Part shown: positions 1-12,526 of the stretch, in pieces
Layout of the letters: each line of letters opens with the position of its first letter
Numbering within the stretch: position 1 is the stretch's first letter
NCBI GenBank assembly: GCA_946807835.1
Contig: OX327700.1
Span: forward strand, 21,984,001 to 22,048,000
DNA length: 64,000 nt
Direction of reading: 5' to 3'
From: Ailanthus altissimus
Taxonomy: Eukaryota; Streptophyta; Magnoliopsida; Sapindales; Simaroubaceae
Program-made: the position numbers and the translations under genes
Notes under the pieces: model-generated
The model's input: the letters and a program-made list of their open reading frames with translations, nothing else
The model's database searches: none
What the model was told of the DNA's origin: nothing

Positions 1-119
1 TATATAATAAAAAGTGGGTGTTGATGACATAAAATAGGAGTTAAATAATGTCACTCTATAAGAAAAATCTACTCTCCCATTTGAGAAAGAAGTGTAAAAA
101 TTCAAATCTCAAACTTTGA

Positions 120-840
120 AGGAAATGTGTACTAATAGCCCTTATTTTAAATGTATATTTTTTTATAGTCATAAAATTAAAATATAATTTTTAATAATCA
201 CAAAATTTAAATTTAGACTATTTTATTTATGAAACATATTTTTTTTCTCTCTCTTAAAACTCACTTTGAAAATTTGAATGTAAAATTTGAACTTAAAAAC
301 AAGTAGATTGAATTGAAATGGATAAATATGTTTGAAAATAATAAAAAATAAATAAAATCCAACAAAAATTGTCAAAGAAGACAATTGAGAATGACGGGCA
401 ATGTAACAAACATGTGACATGTGAGAAGGGGTTGTGCCCTGTCTCAAACTACGAGAAGAGACGCACGGCCTCCTCATTGACCTCTTATGGTGGGCAATGT
501 AGCAGACATACGACATGTAGGAAGGGACTGTGCCTCGTCTCAAGCTACGAGAAGGGACACGTGGCCCCTTCATGCACCTTGCATGTATGGTGTTGGGAGG
601 GGTCACATGTCCCTCCTTGCGCTTTATGACTAGGCGTAGGACTGGGTCATGAGTTTGGCTGCGCGGCGCAATAAAGGGTGCGCAAATTTTGTGACTCAAA
701 CAATAAATATTTTTAATTATATTATTAACAATAGTAATTTTATCTATTTTTTAATTTTTTAACTAATAAAAATTAATCAAATAATTTTTTATTATAAAAT
801 ATTATAATCTTTTTAAAAGTGTTATTAATAAACATTTTCT
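120..840. mobile_element. Non-autonomous TIR DNA transposon, copy 1
   Basis: The two ends are imperfect inverted repeats: the left end (about 121-160) reads GGAAATGTGTACTAATAGCC and the complement of the right end (about 839-800) reads GAAAATGTTTATTAATAAC. The same ends and the same subterminal AT-rich block recur at 38142-38797, so this is a dispersed family. No transposase is present. The ends resemble those of plant Mutator-like non-autonomous elements, but no clean target duplication was found, so the superfamily is inferred. The centre (about 370-690) is far richer in GC than the arms and looks like acquired cargo. Confidence 0.55.
396..587. repeat. Tandem duplication, period 96 bp, in TIR element cargo
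   Basis: Two diverged copies start at 396 and 492, each opening with GGGCAATGTA and each containing a run like CTACGAGAAG. Open frames cross it on both strands (up to 158 codons on the minus strand), but their translations resemble no known protein and follow the duplication, so they are probably not genes. Confidence 0.7.
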
Positions 841-935
841 CACCCTCTATTGTTTAGCCAATCCCTTAAGGTACTTGTTACAAAATCTTTTGACTGATGA
901 AAAACTTGACAAATTTTTTTTCAAATTTTTTTTTT

Positions 936-1088
936 AAATAATACTACATATTATAAATTGTATTTCAAGTTGTTATAAGTAATTATTCATAATAAAATAA
1001 TATAATAAATAATTTAAAATTTTATATTATTTTATTATTTAATAATTATTTGAGACATATATAACTTACAATTTAATGGGTAATATTT
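936..1088. repeat. Fold-back AT-rich repeat (MITE-like)
   Basis: The left arm (about 936-1015) is imperfectly complementary to the right arm (about 1018-1088), giving a hairpin of roughly 70 bp per arm. Such hairpins are typical of MITEs. No unambiguous target duplication was found, so the class is not assigned. Confidence 0.5.
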
Positions 1089-1250
1089 CTCTTTTTTTTT
1101 TTACATGCATGCGAGGGGGTTTTAAAAGAAATATAGAATAATTATTTTATTATTTAATATATTATTATTTAAAATATAATTTGTGATGTGATGTGTAGTA
1201 ATTTTTTTTTTATACGTGTATGTGAGGGGTTTTTGAAAGAAACATAGAAT
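1089..1250 (+). repeat. Direct repeat pair, about 110 bp apart
   Basis: A T-run followed by ACATGCATGCGAGGGG, ending in AGAAATATAGAATA (about 1090-1140), is repeated with changes at about 1203-1250 (ATACGTGTATGTGAGGGG, ending in AGAAACATAGAATA). The spacer repeats part of the preceding fold-back arm. This suggests a local duplication involving the MITE-like unit. Confidence 0.5.
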
Positions 1251-3099
1251 ATTACAACGATGCTATGGAATTTTGCAATACGGAGAGCAGACCCCATGTT
1301 TCAGAGGTATGGGTCCTTATGCTGTAGTGAGAGAAAGAGACCCCGATGCATCAATGTTGGATGTGATGTAGTGATGTGTCCGTAAGTAAGAACTAAAGCA
1401 AAGCAAATGAAACAAAGGCAAGTTATGCACGTGTAGATCCAAAATGGGTTGCACAAAGATACAACTTATGAGTAGACCTCTCAACTAACCATTTATCATC
1501 CCTCAATTAATTCATCATTTATCTATAACTCTGCTATTTTGTGTGAGAAGAGATACCATAATCCCTTCACCAAGTAACTTATAGCAAAACTTAAAGCCAT
1601 GTATTTGATGCAAACATAACAGAAGTAGAGCAGGTATAACTTAGTTACTTAAGTGAGCAACATCACGCTTATGATAGTTTCTCGATACAGTATCTTACAA
1701 GATATAGACATATATAGTGTCGCATGCAATTTTCTTTCCAATTATAATTTAGGACTCAAATAAAAATTCAGTCATGTTGTACTTGTAAAATCTAGCTCGA
1801 AATTCCTCACTCGTCAAATTGGAGGAGGAAACAAAGAGCAGGCAAACCATATACTTAGTTTTAGCATAACTAATTGTGTTGGGTAAATAATTTATATTGT
1901 TTGTTATATCCCGCAGATAAACCCCACATCACCGCTTGCATCATGTGGTGAAAGATACAGGCCAATGCCACAGAAATGCCAAATTGCATGTGTCCCATGG
2001 CAGAATTTCTCGCTGTGTCAGGCTTTGAAGAGTGGACCAAGTTGCAGAAACGTCACCACTTGCCCTTTTTATATCAGCAAATTCAAGAACCAAGCAACCT
2101 CTCACGATCATAATCTCTAAAGCAAATGGTGCTTTTAATTATATCAGCCAAGTATTTATCTCAAAGGCTTTAACAAATGATGTTAGAAATATCAAATATT
2201 GTCATACAGAGCAGTCACTACACCTCTGTGTTATCATTTCCGTGTATTAGGTCCATTATTTTTAAAATTGAGTCCCTATAAAAATCATTTTCCCAGTTTA
2301 AACAATCCAATTTCAAGTCTTAGGATTGGGTTCTTGTTTGAAGAGTGGCCGCATCATGTGCCACTTCCTCATATCTCATTCAAGCATAGAATTCCTTTCC
2401 ATCATTATTGAAAAGATGCATTTATGCAGCATAGCAATGTTGGTTACCACATTTATAATGCCAACTTTTGTGGGGTTGTTATTTTGTTATCATTGTATAC
2501 AAGTCTTCTGACAATTGACATATGGGGGTGGCCATCTTCAACAGTTGGTGGCTTCTCAGGAATACTATGACCATGGCAAGAATTTTTATGATTCATTCCT
2601 TGTAAACAAGGCTTAGCATAATTCATCTTCTGACTTTCTATTCAGCTAAGTTGATTGTCCCCTTAGCTTTATTTATTTATTTATTTTATTTCGCAGTGGT
2701 CACTTGGAGACATGTGCCCCTGGGGAACCAAAACAAAAGTATGGTTTCATATCATCTAACGATGCACAAAAGGCAGATTATGCACATTAGTTACCGACCT
2801 GAGCCCACTGTTTCTGCCACTTTATTTTTTGTAACTAGCCAAAATTGATTTGGAAGTTTCCATGATCTATGGCTTGCATTAACATAAAGGTAAATTTTTT
2901 CAAATAAACTCTAAATAAAAAGTTCTGCTTGTTGGCTTCCCAAAGCACTCAATCAGCATTATTTTACCTTTTATAATATAAATTTATATTCTTACTGTCG
3001 TTATTGGAGATTGTAATGTATTGTGGCTAGGTCTCTTTTTCTTTGTTCCATTTGTTTAGAGTTGAAGAAAAAATGTTACACAGATAATGACACTTCTAT
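1251..3099. other. Intergenic, no supported gene
   Basis: Only short open frames (up to about 72 codons) occur, with no recognisable domain, consistent start context or splice pattern. The base composition is slightly less AT-rich than the neighbouring repeats, so it may be older low-copy intergenic DNA. Confidence 0.6.
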
Positions 3100-3258
3100 T
3101 AGAAGAAACTACGATTTTTTTTTTTTTTTAGTGTATACTATATTATTACAATATGGGGAGGGGAGATTCGAACCCCTTACCTCTGGTCAGGGGGGTGCAC
3201 CTACAAGGAAGGCTTGCCACTTTGGTTAAGCCCCCATGTGCTAGAAGAAACTACGATT
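3100..3258 (-). mobile_element. Short SINE with poly-A tail and 17-bp target duplication
   Basis: The direct repeat TAGAAGAAACTACGATT occurs exactly at 3100-3116 and 3242-3258 and brackets about 125 bp. On the minus strand the body starts near 3241, contains a pol III B-box-like GGTTCGAATC (about 3165-3175), and ends in a pure A tail (the T run at 3117-3129 on the plus strand). A tRNA-type B box, a terminal A tail and a long perfect target duplication define a SINE retroposon. The perfect duplication suggests a fairly recent insertion. The A box is not clear. Confidence 0.78.
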
Positions 3259-3463
3259 AAGTATAATCTTTTGGAAGTTAACCCTTTAATATATGTGTAT
3301 GCTTATCTTTGCAATGACGAAAAAGTAAGAACGGATGATACAAAAAGCAGTAAGATAAGACTCCAAATTGGATGGAAATGGCAAAAGCATAATTCATGTT
3401 AGAGGCTGCAAATGATAGGGACAAGCCATGAAAAGTAACATGAAGATGTTCCCCTACGTTTAC

Positions 3464-4281
3464 TGTTTGAGATTTTTGCATGTGTGTGTATTTTCACTGA
3501 TAAATATTTAAGGATAAAAAAAATCACACTAAGCAATAGGAAAAAATACTCAGTTACACAATTAAAATAGAAATAATAATCAAAACATATAAAGCATGCA
3601 AGAATAATCAAAACATATAAGGCATATAACAATATATGTGGTTTGATAAATTTCATATGTCTATAGTGAATTACGGAATTCTAATTTTTTTTATTACTTA
3701 GTTATTACTAATCAACCACTCAATGATCACAAAAATCACTCAAGAGATTATAAGAAATACTAAATAGAACAAGTTCTCCAAGGGTTTACACAACACATTT
3801 TTGCATATTCTGTACTCAATCGCTCCTCGTACGAAACTCTCTTGCACGCTCAGTACTTAAATGCTCCTTAAGCTCTCTATTATCTCTTTGTTGATGCATC
3901 TTTGATGCTTTCTAATACATACCACCCTAATGGCTTTTCAAGAGTTTATACAGGCTCTACAATGTTTCTAAAAACTCTATATGCAAGTTGAAATAGTAGT
4001 TCACGCATGAAGAAATTCAAAACTGACTTAGAAAAGGCGAAAACAACTCACATAGACCAAACTATAATTAGGGCTGTGGCCTCACCTTGTGGGGTTGCAG
4101 CCCCACACAATTTGGTGGCTGGTGCCTCCTAGGTCACATTTTGAATCCCTCCTTACTTTTTGCTTTTCGTTTTCATCTTTTTCTTATCTGTTCATTGCAT
4201 TCTCAATCTCGTATCATCTTTTTATTGGTCTCCGACTTAAAATGGTACTCAAACATAATTTTGAATCACTAAATTTTGACA
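3464..4281 (-). repeat. 3' LTR of element A (818 bp)
   Basis: It runs from TGTTTGAG to TTTTGACA on the plus strand and aligns with 5290-6093. Near 4074-4125 it carries the GC-rich GCxGC-type palindromic module also seen in other LTRs of this window. Confidence 0.78.
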
Positions 4282-5289
4282 CAATCCCCATTGATTCAAA
4301 ATCACTAATAAGTTTTCTAGGATCTATACACTCCTCAACACACGCACAATTACTTAGAGGCAATCTCGTTAAATCTTTGTATATACTTAACTCCACTAAG
4401 GACAGTGACTAAGGTCTCCAAAGATTCGAATATATTTTATCCTGGGTAACTTTGTTGTAATCTCTCATATCACTCTTGACTCCACAATTATAATATCTTG
4501 GTAGCTTAAACTTATCCCTGCCAGCAGCACCCTTACTATACATTCTTTTTCGACCTCTTTCACTTTGGTGAGATATTCTCTAATGTTGCCTTTTAGTTTA
4601 CATCCCCTTAACAACACATATTGAACCACATACACAATATTCTAATTCAACATATACAACCTGTTGTGTCTTTTACTCTTCATTATTATCATAGACCTTT
4701 TAAACACTTTCAATATTCTTTTTTCTATGTTGAATGAATATTTCACTTGATTTAACTTACCCAAAGATACTAATTTTCTCTTAACACTAAAGAGATGCTT
4801 TACACTTAGTAACTTCATAACTTTCTCATCATGTAATTTTATCCTTAAACTCCTAATCTATTTGACTTCACAAGTCATATCACTGTCCATTAATTTTTTT
4901 CCCATTAAATAAAATTTTGTTAAAACACGTATAAAACCAATAGGTAAAATCAAGTCTACTCACCAATATACTTTTCATAAAAAACTACCAAGATTTCTGC
5001 AAATTCATAGTTCTCGTCATAAATTATTGTAGCATCCTGTTCCTTTTTCTTTTTATTCTTCATGGCCTTTCTCTCTGAATAATTCCTTATAAAGTATCTT
5101 TCTTTGTTACAATTATAACAATTCCTGAATTTTCTATTTGAATGATTGTTCTTCTTATCTTTATTATCAGCATTTCTTCTTGCAATCAAGATCGTTATAC
5201 TATTAGGCTCTGATATTTTTTTTAATTATTTAAGGTTCATACTTGTTAAGTCGCCATGATCGTATAACCTTAACTCTAATACCATTTAC
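4282..5289 (-). pseudogene. Decayed gag / gag-pre-integrase of element A
   Basis: Reading from right to left, a Lys/Asn-rich stretch ends in a degraded gag zinc knuckle (5110-5060 region): the two Cys of the CX2C pair remain, but the expected His and last Cys are replaced. A frame at 4956-5189 covers this. Further on, translation shows a remnant of the segment before integrase (LHDEKVMKLLSVKHLFSV, then an RLYML-like ending), and fragments that pass straight into the 3' end. Stops and frameshifts are frequent. Integrase core, reverse transcriptase and RNase H are missing. It cannot encode a working polyprotein; mobility would have needed proteins from a relative. Confidence 0.7.
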
Positions 5290-6093
5290 TATAATTTTAC
5301 ACATGCAAAAGTCTTCACTCACAAATATTAAAAAAAAAATCACACAAAGCAATAGAGAAAATAACCAATCACACAATTAAAATAGAGAACAATCAAAACA
5401 CACAAGGTATACAAGAATATATGTGGTTTGACAAATTGTCTATGTTCACAATAGATTATGAGATCCTAATTTCTTTTATTGCTCAATAATTACTAACAAA
5501 CCACACAACCACAAAAATTACTCAAAAGATTACAAGTAATATCTAATACAACAAACTCTCCAGGGACCTACATAATATTTTCTTACACACTCAGTATTCA
5601 ATATTTAAATACTTCTTATATAGCACTCTCTTACGCACTCAATGTTCCTTAAGCTCTTTATTCTGTCTCTTGTTGATGAATCTTTGATGCTTTTTGATGA
5701 ATGCTACCCTAATAGCTTTTCAAAGGTTTATATTAGTTTTAAAATATCTCTATAAATTTTATATCAAATTAAAATAAGAGTCCACATGTAAAAGAGTTCA
5801 AAACCGACTTAAAAAAGACAAAAACAACTTAATTAGGCCGAACCCATAATTAGAGCTGAAGTCGCACTACAAAATCAACTTGGGGCTGTAGCCACAACTT
5901 GTGGGGCTAAGCGCCACCACGATTTGGTGACTGGAGCCCTCTTAGTCATGTTTTGAGGCTCTTCTTATTTTTTATTTTTGATTTTCGTCATATTTTCGTT
6001 TGTTTATTCTGTTGTCGATCTCGTATCATCTCATTATTGATTTTTAACTTAAAATCATATTTAAACACAATTTTAAATTATCAAATTCTAACA
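5290..6093 (-). repeat. 5' LTR of element A (804 bp)
   Basis: It aligns along its length with 3464-4281. Its plus-strand left edge has lost the expected TG (reads TATAATTT); the right edge ends CTAACA, followed by TTTAC. A GC-rich palindromic module lies at about 5884-5935. Confidence 0.75.
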
Positions 6094-7203
6094 TTTACTT
6101 TTACTAAAAACAAAAAATTGTAATATAAAGATCAAGAATAACGAGGGTTAATGCTTATTTTATCAGCGTACAAATACATTTTCTTTTGACAACACTGGTG
6201 ATATTTCTGTGGCAAAGAGTCCTGCTACATAAAATCCCATTAAAAATTTTGCATAATGAAGTCAATCTTGGGACAAATGGGTGCACTACTAGGAAGGGCA
6301 AAGTACGGAAATAATTACGTCCAACAATGAGAATGATGAGTTAGGTTCTTGGCAAAATCTAATGAATTTAATGTTACGGTTGTTGAGATTGTTTAATGTT
6401 GTTGAAGTTTTCAGAGCTCCAGTGAGGAAAATTGGATGCAAGTGGTGTCATTTATTGCTGAAACTAATAACCTTTTATTGGGCAAAGTTGAGATCTTATT
6501 CAATTGCGAAAAGCTTAGAGTAGGTGAATGTCTCATGCATAATGTATTACTTGTCATTGTAATTGAAATGAAGAGAAATTTCAGTAGCAACTGTTGGATT
6601 CAGAAAACAGGGTCCACAAAGAAAGCGTTGACAACCTGTAAACACTTTCCATCTCATTCCATTATATCCATGGAGATGGTAGAATCAAGAACAAAAGAAC
6701 ACATAAAAATTGGATATTGATAAATTAACTTTGATTGCAAGTTCACCCTTTTATCCATAACTTATTGTGCTCAAAACTAAGGAAACCAAATAATGGGGAA
6801 GCAAGGGGAAAATGGAAAAAATAAAAGAAAAGAAAAGAAAAAACAAACTCTCACAATTACAAGCAATCTATGCAAATAAAATAAAATCACCTCTCCTTTG
6901 TTGTCTAAACCACATGCTTTCTGTTTCCATAGTAACAGCATTTCTTCTGTAACTTCTTGGCTTCTTCACATTTTCACTTTGAGTGTGATGACTTACTGTT
7001 TTGAGAAGGAATATCAAGAACCTTTCTGTGACAAACATGTTGAATAACCTATTTTTGCTTGAACGAGCTGAAAACATAAAAATTGCAGCCTAATGTAGCT
7101 CACAGAAACCCACTTATATCTATAAGTATTTGGTACATGAAAGCAGCAGGAAAACACCAAGAGGCTGTGCTGGTTTTATGGATAAAACTTGGGAACTCTA
7201 GTA
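6094..7203. other. Intergenic; includes the CslA 3' region
   Basis: No gene was recognised. Short frames (for example 6436-6720, 94 codons) have no identifiable domain. The part next to 7204 should hold the 3' UTR and polyadenylation signals of the CslA gene, which is transcribed leftward. Confidence 0.55.
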
Positions 7204-10200
7204 CTAGACAATTGTGCCAATGTAGCCAAATCCTGCGATCAAGAAGGTAATGGTTTGAAGGAAGAGGTATACGAAGTAATTGTTCTTGCCGTGGACAAAA
7301 TCATAGCATCCACACAAGAAGAGGAACACTCCAAATCCAAGCTCCAAAGTGTGTATTCTGTTAGAGAATAAAAAAGGAAAATATGCATGTCAAATGATAA
7401 GTCAATTGCAGGAAGATTGAAAAATCATTGTGGGATTAGAAAAAACAACAAAGTCATATTAGAATACAAGATTCTGTTTGTGATTAGCTTCATTTCTCCT
7501 ATATCCACTATCTAAATCCTTGTCCTTAAGCAACTGAAACCATAAAGAAATCTAAGTCAATTATAATCTCCGGCCATTTGTTGCATTAATATTTTAATAT
7601 AATTCAATGATTCTCAACAACTATGATAAAGGGCCTAATTGCACAAGTTCTTTCATTCTTGAAAGAATTGTGGGATTTGGTCAGACTGCTATATACAATT
7701 CAGTAATTGAGGAGAACTTGGTTGTGGGGCCATTTCTGTCATTATGCAGATAATGTTAAGAACGTATATAAAAATGAAGTCTTACCTATCTGCAAATTTG
7801 GTGAGTCTAGGTCTTTTGAAGGCTTTGGTGTTTGTTTTGTTCTTGGCTTCAGCTGCCTTATTCTTGAGAGTATCTCCCAGTTTTTCAGTGACAACCCATT
7901 CATTGGCCCTCCCAGCTTCAAGTAGACCAATAAATGTTGCCTTAGTTCGATGCAAAGACATCACATTCTCAAAAAGAATCCAGTAAAACAATAGGTGAAT
8001 AGATCTGCACGGGCAAGAACATGATAAAATATTTATTAGGTACATAATTATCATATGATAGAAACAAGATAAAATGCAATGATCATTGATTAGCATAATA
8101 AATCACCTTGGAGTTCCAACTGAATTTAGAATGGTGATAATGGAGGGAATATAAACAGCTCCCCAGATTGGAACTTCAACTTCAGGAACCAAAATGGTCA
8201 GCGGAAGAACAACGCAATAGAAGCAAAACGTCACCCAATGGGCAATTATCTTCCTGACAAAGAAGAAACTGTAGATAACATACACTTTCTTCCAGAATCT
8301 TACTTTCTGCAGAACATCAAAAACAAAACAAAATAACATTAGAGAATAGAAATTTTGTTCAATTTAAAATCACACAACAACTATATTTAGAATCATCATT
8401 TCAATTTTTGAATCTACCAACCTTATTTCTAACAATCTCCATCACCATCTTCCTGAACAGATTAGCAGGGCCACAAGACCATCTATGCTGCTGGAATCGG
8501 AACGCCTTGAAAGTACTAGGAAGTTCACTTTTCACCTGTTAGTAAACATAAATTGCGCATTAAGAAACAAACAAGCATTAGACTTTAAGATCAAGGCAAC
8601 AACAATTAGAAATGAACTTATGATAAGGCTAAAGATACAAACAATGCGTCATTGTACATGTAAAAAGCATTATGAATACCTGGAGATCACCAAGGTACAC
8701 AAATCTCCATCCCTTGAGACTAGCTCGAACAGCAAGGTCCATATCCTCCACGGTAGTTCGATCCTTCCAGCCACCTGCCTCATTAATAGCAGCAATTCTC
8801 CATACACCAGCAGTTCCTGCATTTGGTCCATTGCACAAAACTTAGAATTTAGCTTCATTACCATCTTCAACATAAATTCATTTCTTATGTACTTTAACAG
8901 TAATTTGCTGTATTTTAGTCTTCACCAGAATTATACCCATCACAAAGTTAAAAGTGCAAATTGATTAAGAAATTTGTTAACAGTACAAGTGATAAAGGGC
9001 ATATGAAATTTAAAACAGATTTCCATCCGCAGTCATCGCAGCAGCATGATGAGAAAATTTTCTGAGCCTACATTGCTTGTAATGCCAGACATAAACCATG
9101 AATGCGAGTATTACAATCTGAACATACAATAACATCTTCCCCCTCAAATTGTCCAATTCATTTCTATAATCTTTTCATCATTCACAATCACAATCACCCT
9201 CAAATACCACCTTCTATCAAAAGGAAAACTTTGGACTAGTTCTTCCAGCACAAATGTCAGCCAACTTGGAGGGTTAAAATTTTAATAAGCACTTAATTAT
9301 TATGTATTATTAAACAAGTACAAAATTTCATTACACTAGTAAAACAATTTAAAACTAACCCAGTTAAGGTTAATAAATAATAATTGGCAAGTTAGCTTAC
9401 CATTGAAACCAAAGAAAGCATGAGTAGATGACCCCACTTCTTGCTCCACTGTAAAATGGTAATCCAGTGACATCTCTTGCATCCTTGTCAACAAGCATTC
9501 ATCAGAATTTACTGCCAAAAAACCATCATCCCTGTCAGATAATTAGCTACATTACAAGAACAAATATGTAAATTCTTACAATTTCAAATAATATCCAAGT
9601 TTTTCAACATGACAAATTTTAGTTTATAAAATTCTTGTTCCCGTAACATGACCAGACAAGGGGCACGTGTTGAATTTAAACGTTTTTGTTTCTATTTCTA
9701 TTTTCACACACAATGTGACAAAACAAAAAATAAACCCTTTACTATTTGTTTTCACGTGACTCAAATAAAAACCTGCCACGTCAATAGAAGCACGAGGGAG
9801 TTTCTTTACCCAATGTAACGGACTCTTTTTTTTTAATTTATTTTATTTTTTTATATCCAAATATCCAATAAATATATGTCGTAAAGTAGAGTGAGGTCCA
9901 CAATTTAGCAGATGGCACTTCAATTATCTTAACACGTTTTCTTTACTTGGGTCCCACATTTTTAACCGCAAAAAAGTAAAAAGAACAAAATTCTTCACAA
10001 AATTTTTATAAAAAAACTCCTACTGACAATATTACCCTTGACAACTTTTTAGGGCACCAAGAAAGTAACTGTTTGACTTTATCGCAAGTGCACTACTATA
10101 TTTGACGCTAAGATCCGTACAATCCGGGCGGCCGACGGCCTGATAAAGCAAGAGCAAAACTACTATTCTTGTTCTTTTTTCGTGGAAATGACAAACCTAA

Positions 10201-12047
10201 CCAATACTACCTACGCACTTTACACTTCCGTAATGAAAAAGCACTATTTCTCAAGCTAAACGTGTAGGTTACTATTGTCATTTCAAGTATTAAAGTATGA
10301 AAGGCCATAAAAATTGTAAAATTTATTAAGACATTAAAAAAAAAAGCCCAAAAGGGTGAAAGCAAGATGATTTGTAACCATTATACAATCTAATGTAAAT
10401 TCTACATGCCATTTTTATGTATTAATATATATATATAAATTCACAGAGAGAAGTAGATGGAATTTCGATTAGAAAAAAAAATGGAAAAGTAAATTTAGTA
10501 CAGAATTAAATGTGGGATTTGCTTGGGTAGGGGGTGTACCCTAGACCTTTTCTTTTGAAGCGGGTCGGGTGAGCTGTGATATATCAAATACGGTCAATGG
10601 ACTCACACGTGTCACAATCAAGGAGGCCTAAATCTAAGACAAAGGACCCAACGTGGTCTCCACCGTGATTGGTGGGTTTCTAGTGGGCCCCATCTCTTTC
10701 CATGCAGTTTGCAATCAAATCCGCCGACGGAAACAGAACCCCAATTACATTAAATAATAATAATAATTGTAATAATAATAAAAGAGATAAAAAAAAGTAA
10801 AGACAAAACAAAGACCACCGACACTTTTCTAAAATTGAGACTCAATTAATGGCTTAAATAAGAATATAATGTAAGCGATAAGTGTATGAATAATTGTGTA
10901 ATAAAATAAAGTCTTTCTTAAGGTTTAGGTTTACGAAGAATTAATATTACTGATAATTGACTTAGTGAGAAATGTTATGTGTTATATGCTAAGCAAGGGT
11001 GTTTAGCTCACCAAATCTCCAGCGAGCTTGAACAAGGGCAATGTCAGCGTTTTGGGTGAAGAATGGAATGGCTCGTCGGAGAAAGTCCGGCTCCGGCCGG
11101 AAATCGGCGTCGAAAATGGCTACATACTCGCAATGTTTAACGTAGCTTCTCTTGAGACCTTCTTTGAGAGCACCGGCTTTGTACCCTGTTCTGTTTTCTC
11201 TGATTTGATACGTTATGTTTATGCCTTTGCTAGCCCATCTCTGGCACTCGTGCTCCACCATTTGCTGTGGCACAAAAAAAAACCATCATTTTAGCATGAC
11301 CCAGATGGGAATTACTAATAACCCACCTAGGAGATGAGAGTATTAGAATTTAATGACTTTAGATGAGCTTTAAAAAATTGAAATGTATACACAGTGGCAG
11401 TGTTTAAAGTGATTGGTTTCAATCTTTTTGGGTTACCTTGATTGCAGGGTCAGTTGAATCATCGAGGACTTGGATCACGAGACGATCGGACGGCCATGAA
11501 AGTCCACAAGCAGCTCCAATGGAGACTTTGTAAACCTGTCACAAACATCCACGAACGTATGCATAAACAACAAAAGCATGAAACTTGTAGACTATAAGAG
11601 CTTTTTCAGAAACCCAGAAATATAATACCAAAAAGAGACCACCAAACATACTAAAATCACATGAAGATACAAGAAACCAAGAAACAAAATCAGAGAGGAG
11701 AACAATGAGACCTCTTTTTCATTGAACATTGGGATTTGAACAAGAACAACAGGGAAATTTGAGCTACCCAACTCAACATCTTCTTCAATGGGATGCCAAT
11801 TATAACGCTTTCCAGGTTTTTTCCAGAAGAGCTTGACAAGAATTATGACGATACCCATATAAAGTCTTTCAATGAGGAGCATGAGTGACATGGCCAAACA
11901 GAGGTAGACACCAAGTCTCAGCAAAGGAACAATCAATGGGGCTTTGATTAGCTCCCATATCAACGCAATTTGACCTGCAATATCATCTCTTGACACCTGA
12001 AATGACTCTGGTAGTGGTATCAGAAGCTTTGGTGAAACTTGAGCCAT
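7204..12047 (-). CDS. CSLA: Glucomannan 4-beta-mannosyltransferase, CslA family (nine exons)
   Basis: Family 2 glycosyltransferase that polymerises the beta-1,4-mannan or glucomannan backbone from GDP-mannose/GDP-glucose in the Golgi membrane. Exons, in transcript order: 12047-11712, 11535-11437, 11264-11012, 9511-9401, 8816-8680, 8535-8422, 8306-8107, 8004-7786, 7357-7204. All introns are GT-AG and the joined frame is 1623 nt including the stop (540 residues), the usual CslA length. A hydrophobic segment at about 35-75 precedes the cytosolic catalytic domain. The family residues are present: DD near 137-138, DAD at 197-199, EDMD at 290-293, QQHRW at 327-331. Several membrane segments follow. 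An in-frame ATG exists nine codons upstream, but 12047 fits homologues that begin M-A-x-V-S-P better. It is closest by eye to CSLA9-type proteins; the paralogue number is not certain. The intron of about 1.5 kb (11011-9512) is the largest. Confidence 0.93.
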
Positions 12048-12518
12048 CTCTTTCACTGAGTTGAAACAGAGCAAAAGCAGAAAAGGAGGAAAAACAGGGG
12101 AAGAAGATAATATTTAGCCAACGTTGGTTTGAAAACAAACGAGAAAACAACAAAAGAGGAAAAAAAAAATCAGTGATTTGGGGGAATGAATTGGTTCACA
12201 ATGTGCTTAAATTAGGACAAGTGTTGTTGGCTCACATGGAAACTGAGACACAAAATAGGTAAAAACTTAAAACCCAATTCAATATTTTTCTCTCTTCTCT
12301 CTGTTTTTCCCAGTTAAAGCAAAAACAGAAAGATCTTTTTACTTTCTGGTCACTCTCTCACAATCTGTGGTAAGCCAATACTTCTGTTCCTTTGCATCAA
12401 AATGAAGCAGAGACAGAGAAGTACTGAACCATTGTGAAGAGAGAGAGAGAGAAGCAGAATTTAATGAGAGCAAGCAAGAGTCATTGATGATGCATTGAGA
12501 GAGAGGAAATAGAGGTCC

Positions 12519-12526
12519 TTTTATAG
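12519..12526 (-). promoter_or_regulatory. TATA box of the CslA gene
   Basis: On the minus strand CTATAAAA lies about 470 bp upstream of the start codon. It would place transcription start near 12490, giving a 5' leader of roughly 440 nt rich in GA/CT runs (a GA repeat at about 12439-12452). No other TATA-like site is as well placed, but the start itself is inferred. Confidence 0.5.

Larger units (their letters stand above)
3464..6093 (-). mobile_element. Copia-type LTR retrotransposon derivative A (internally deleted)
   Basis: Two direct LTRs (3464-4281 and 5290-6093) flank only about 1 kb of internal DNA. The pentamer TTTAC precedes 3464 and follows 6093, a 5-bp target duplication. On the minus strand the 5' LTR is the right-hand one, and a primer-site-like TGGTATTAGAG lies just inside it (about 5275-5285), resembling the initiator-Met tRNA site TGGTATCAGAG. 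TTTAC also forms the spacer between that site and the LTR, so the LTR edge is uncertain by 5 bp. The interior keeps gag and gag-pre-integrase remnants but no integrase core, reverse transcriptase or RNase H. The same structure is seen in element B. Confidence 0.82.

Noticed and set aside
223..699. 158-codon minus-strand frame and overlapping 86-codon plus-strand frame
   Set aside because: Both run through a 96-bp tandem duplication inside a TIR element; the translations repeat with it and match no family, so they are treated as chance frames.
8485..8964. 159-codon plus-strand frame
   Set aside because: It overlaps CslA exons 5 and 6 on the opposite strand; it is an antisense shadow of conserved coding sequence.
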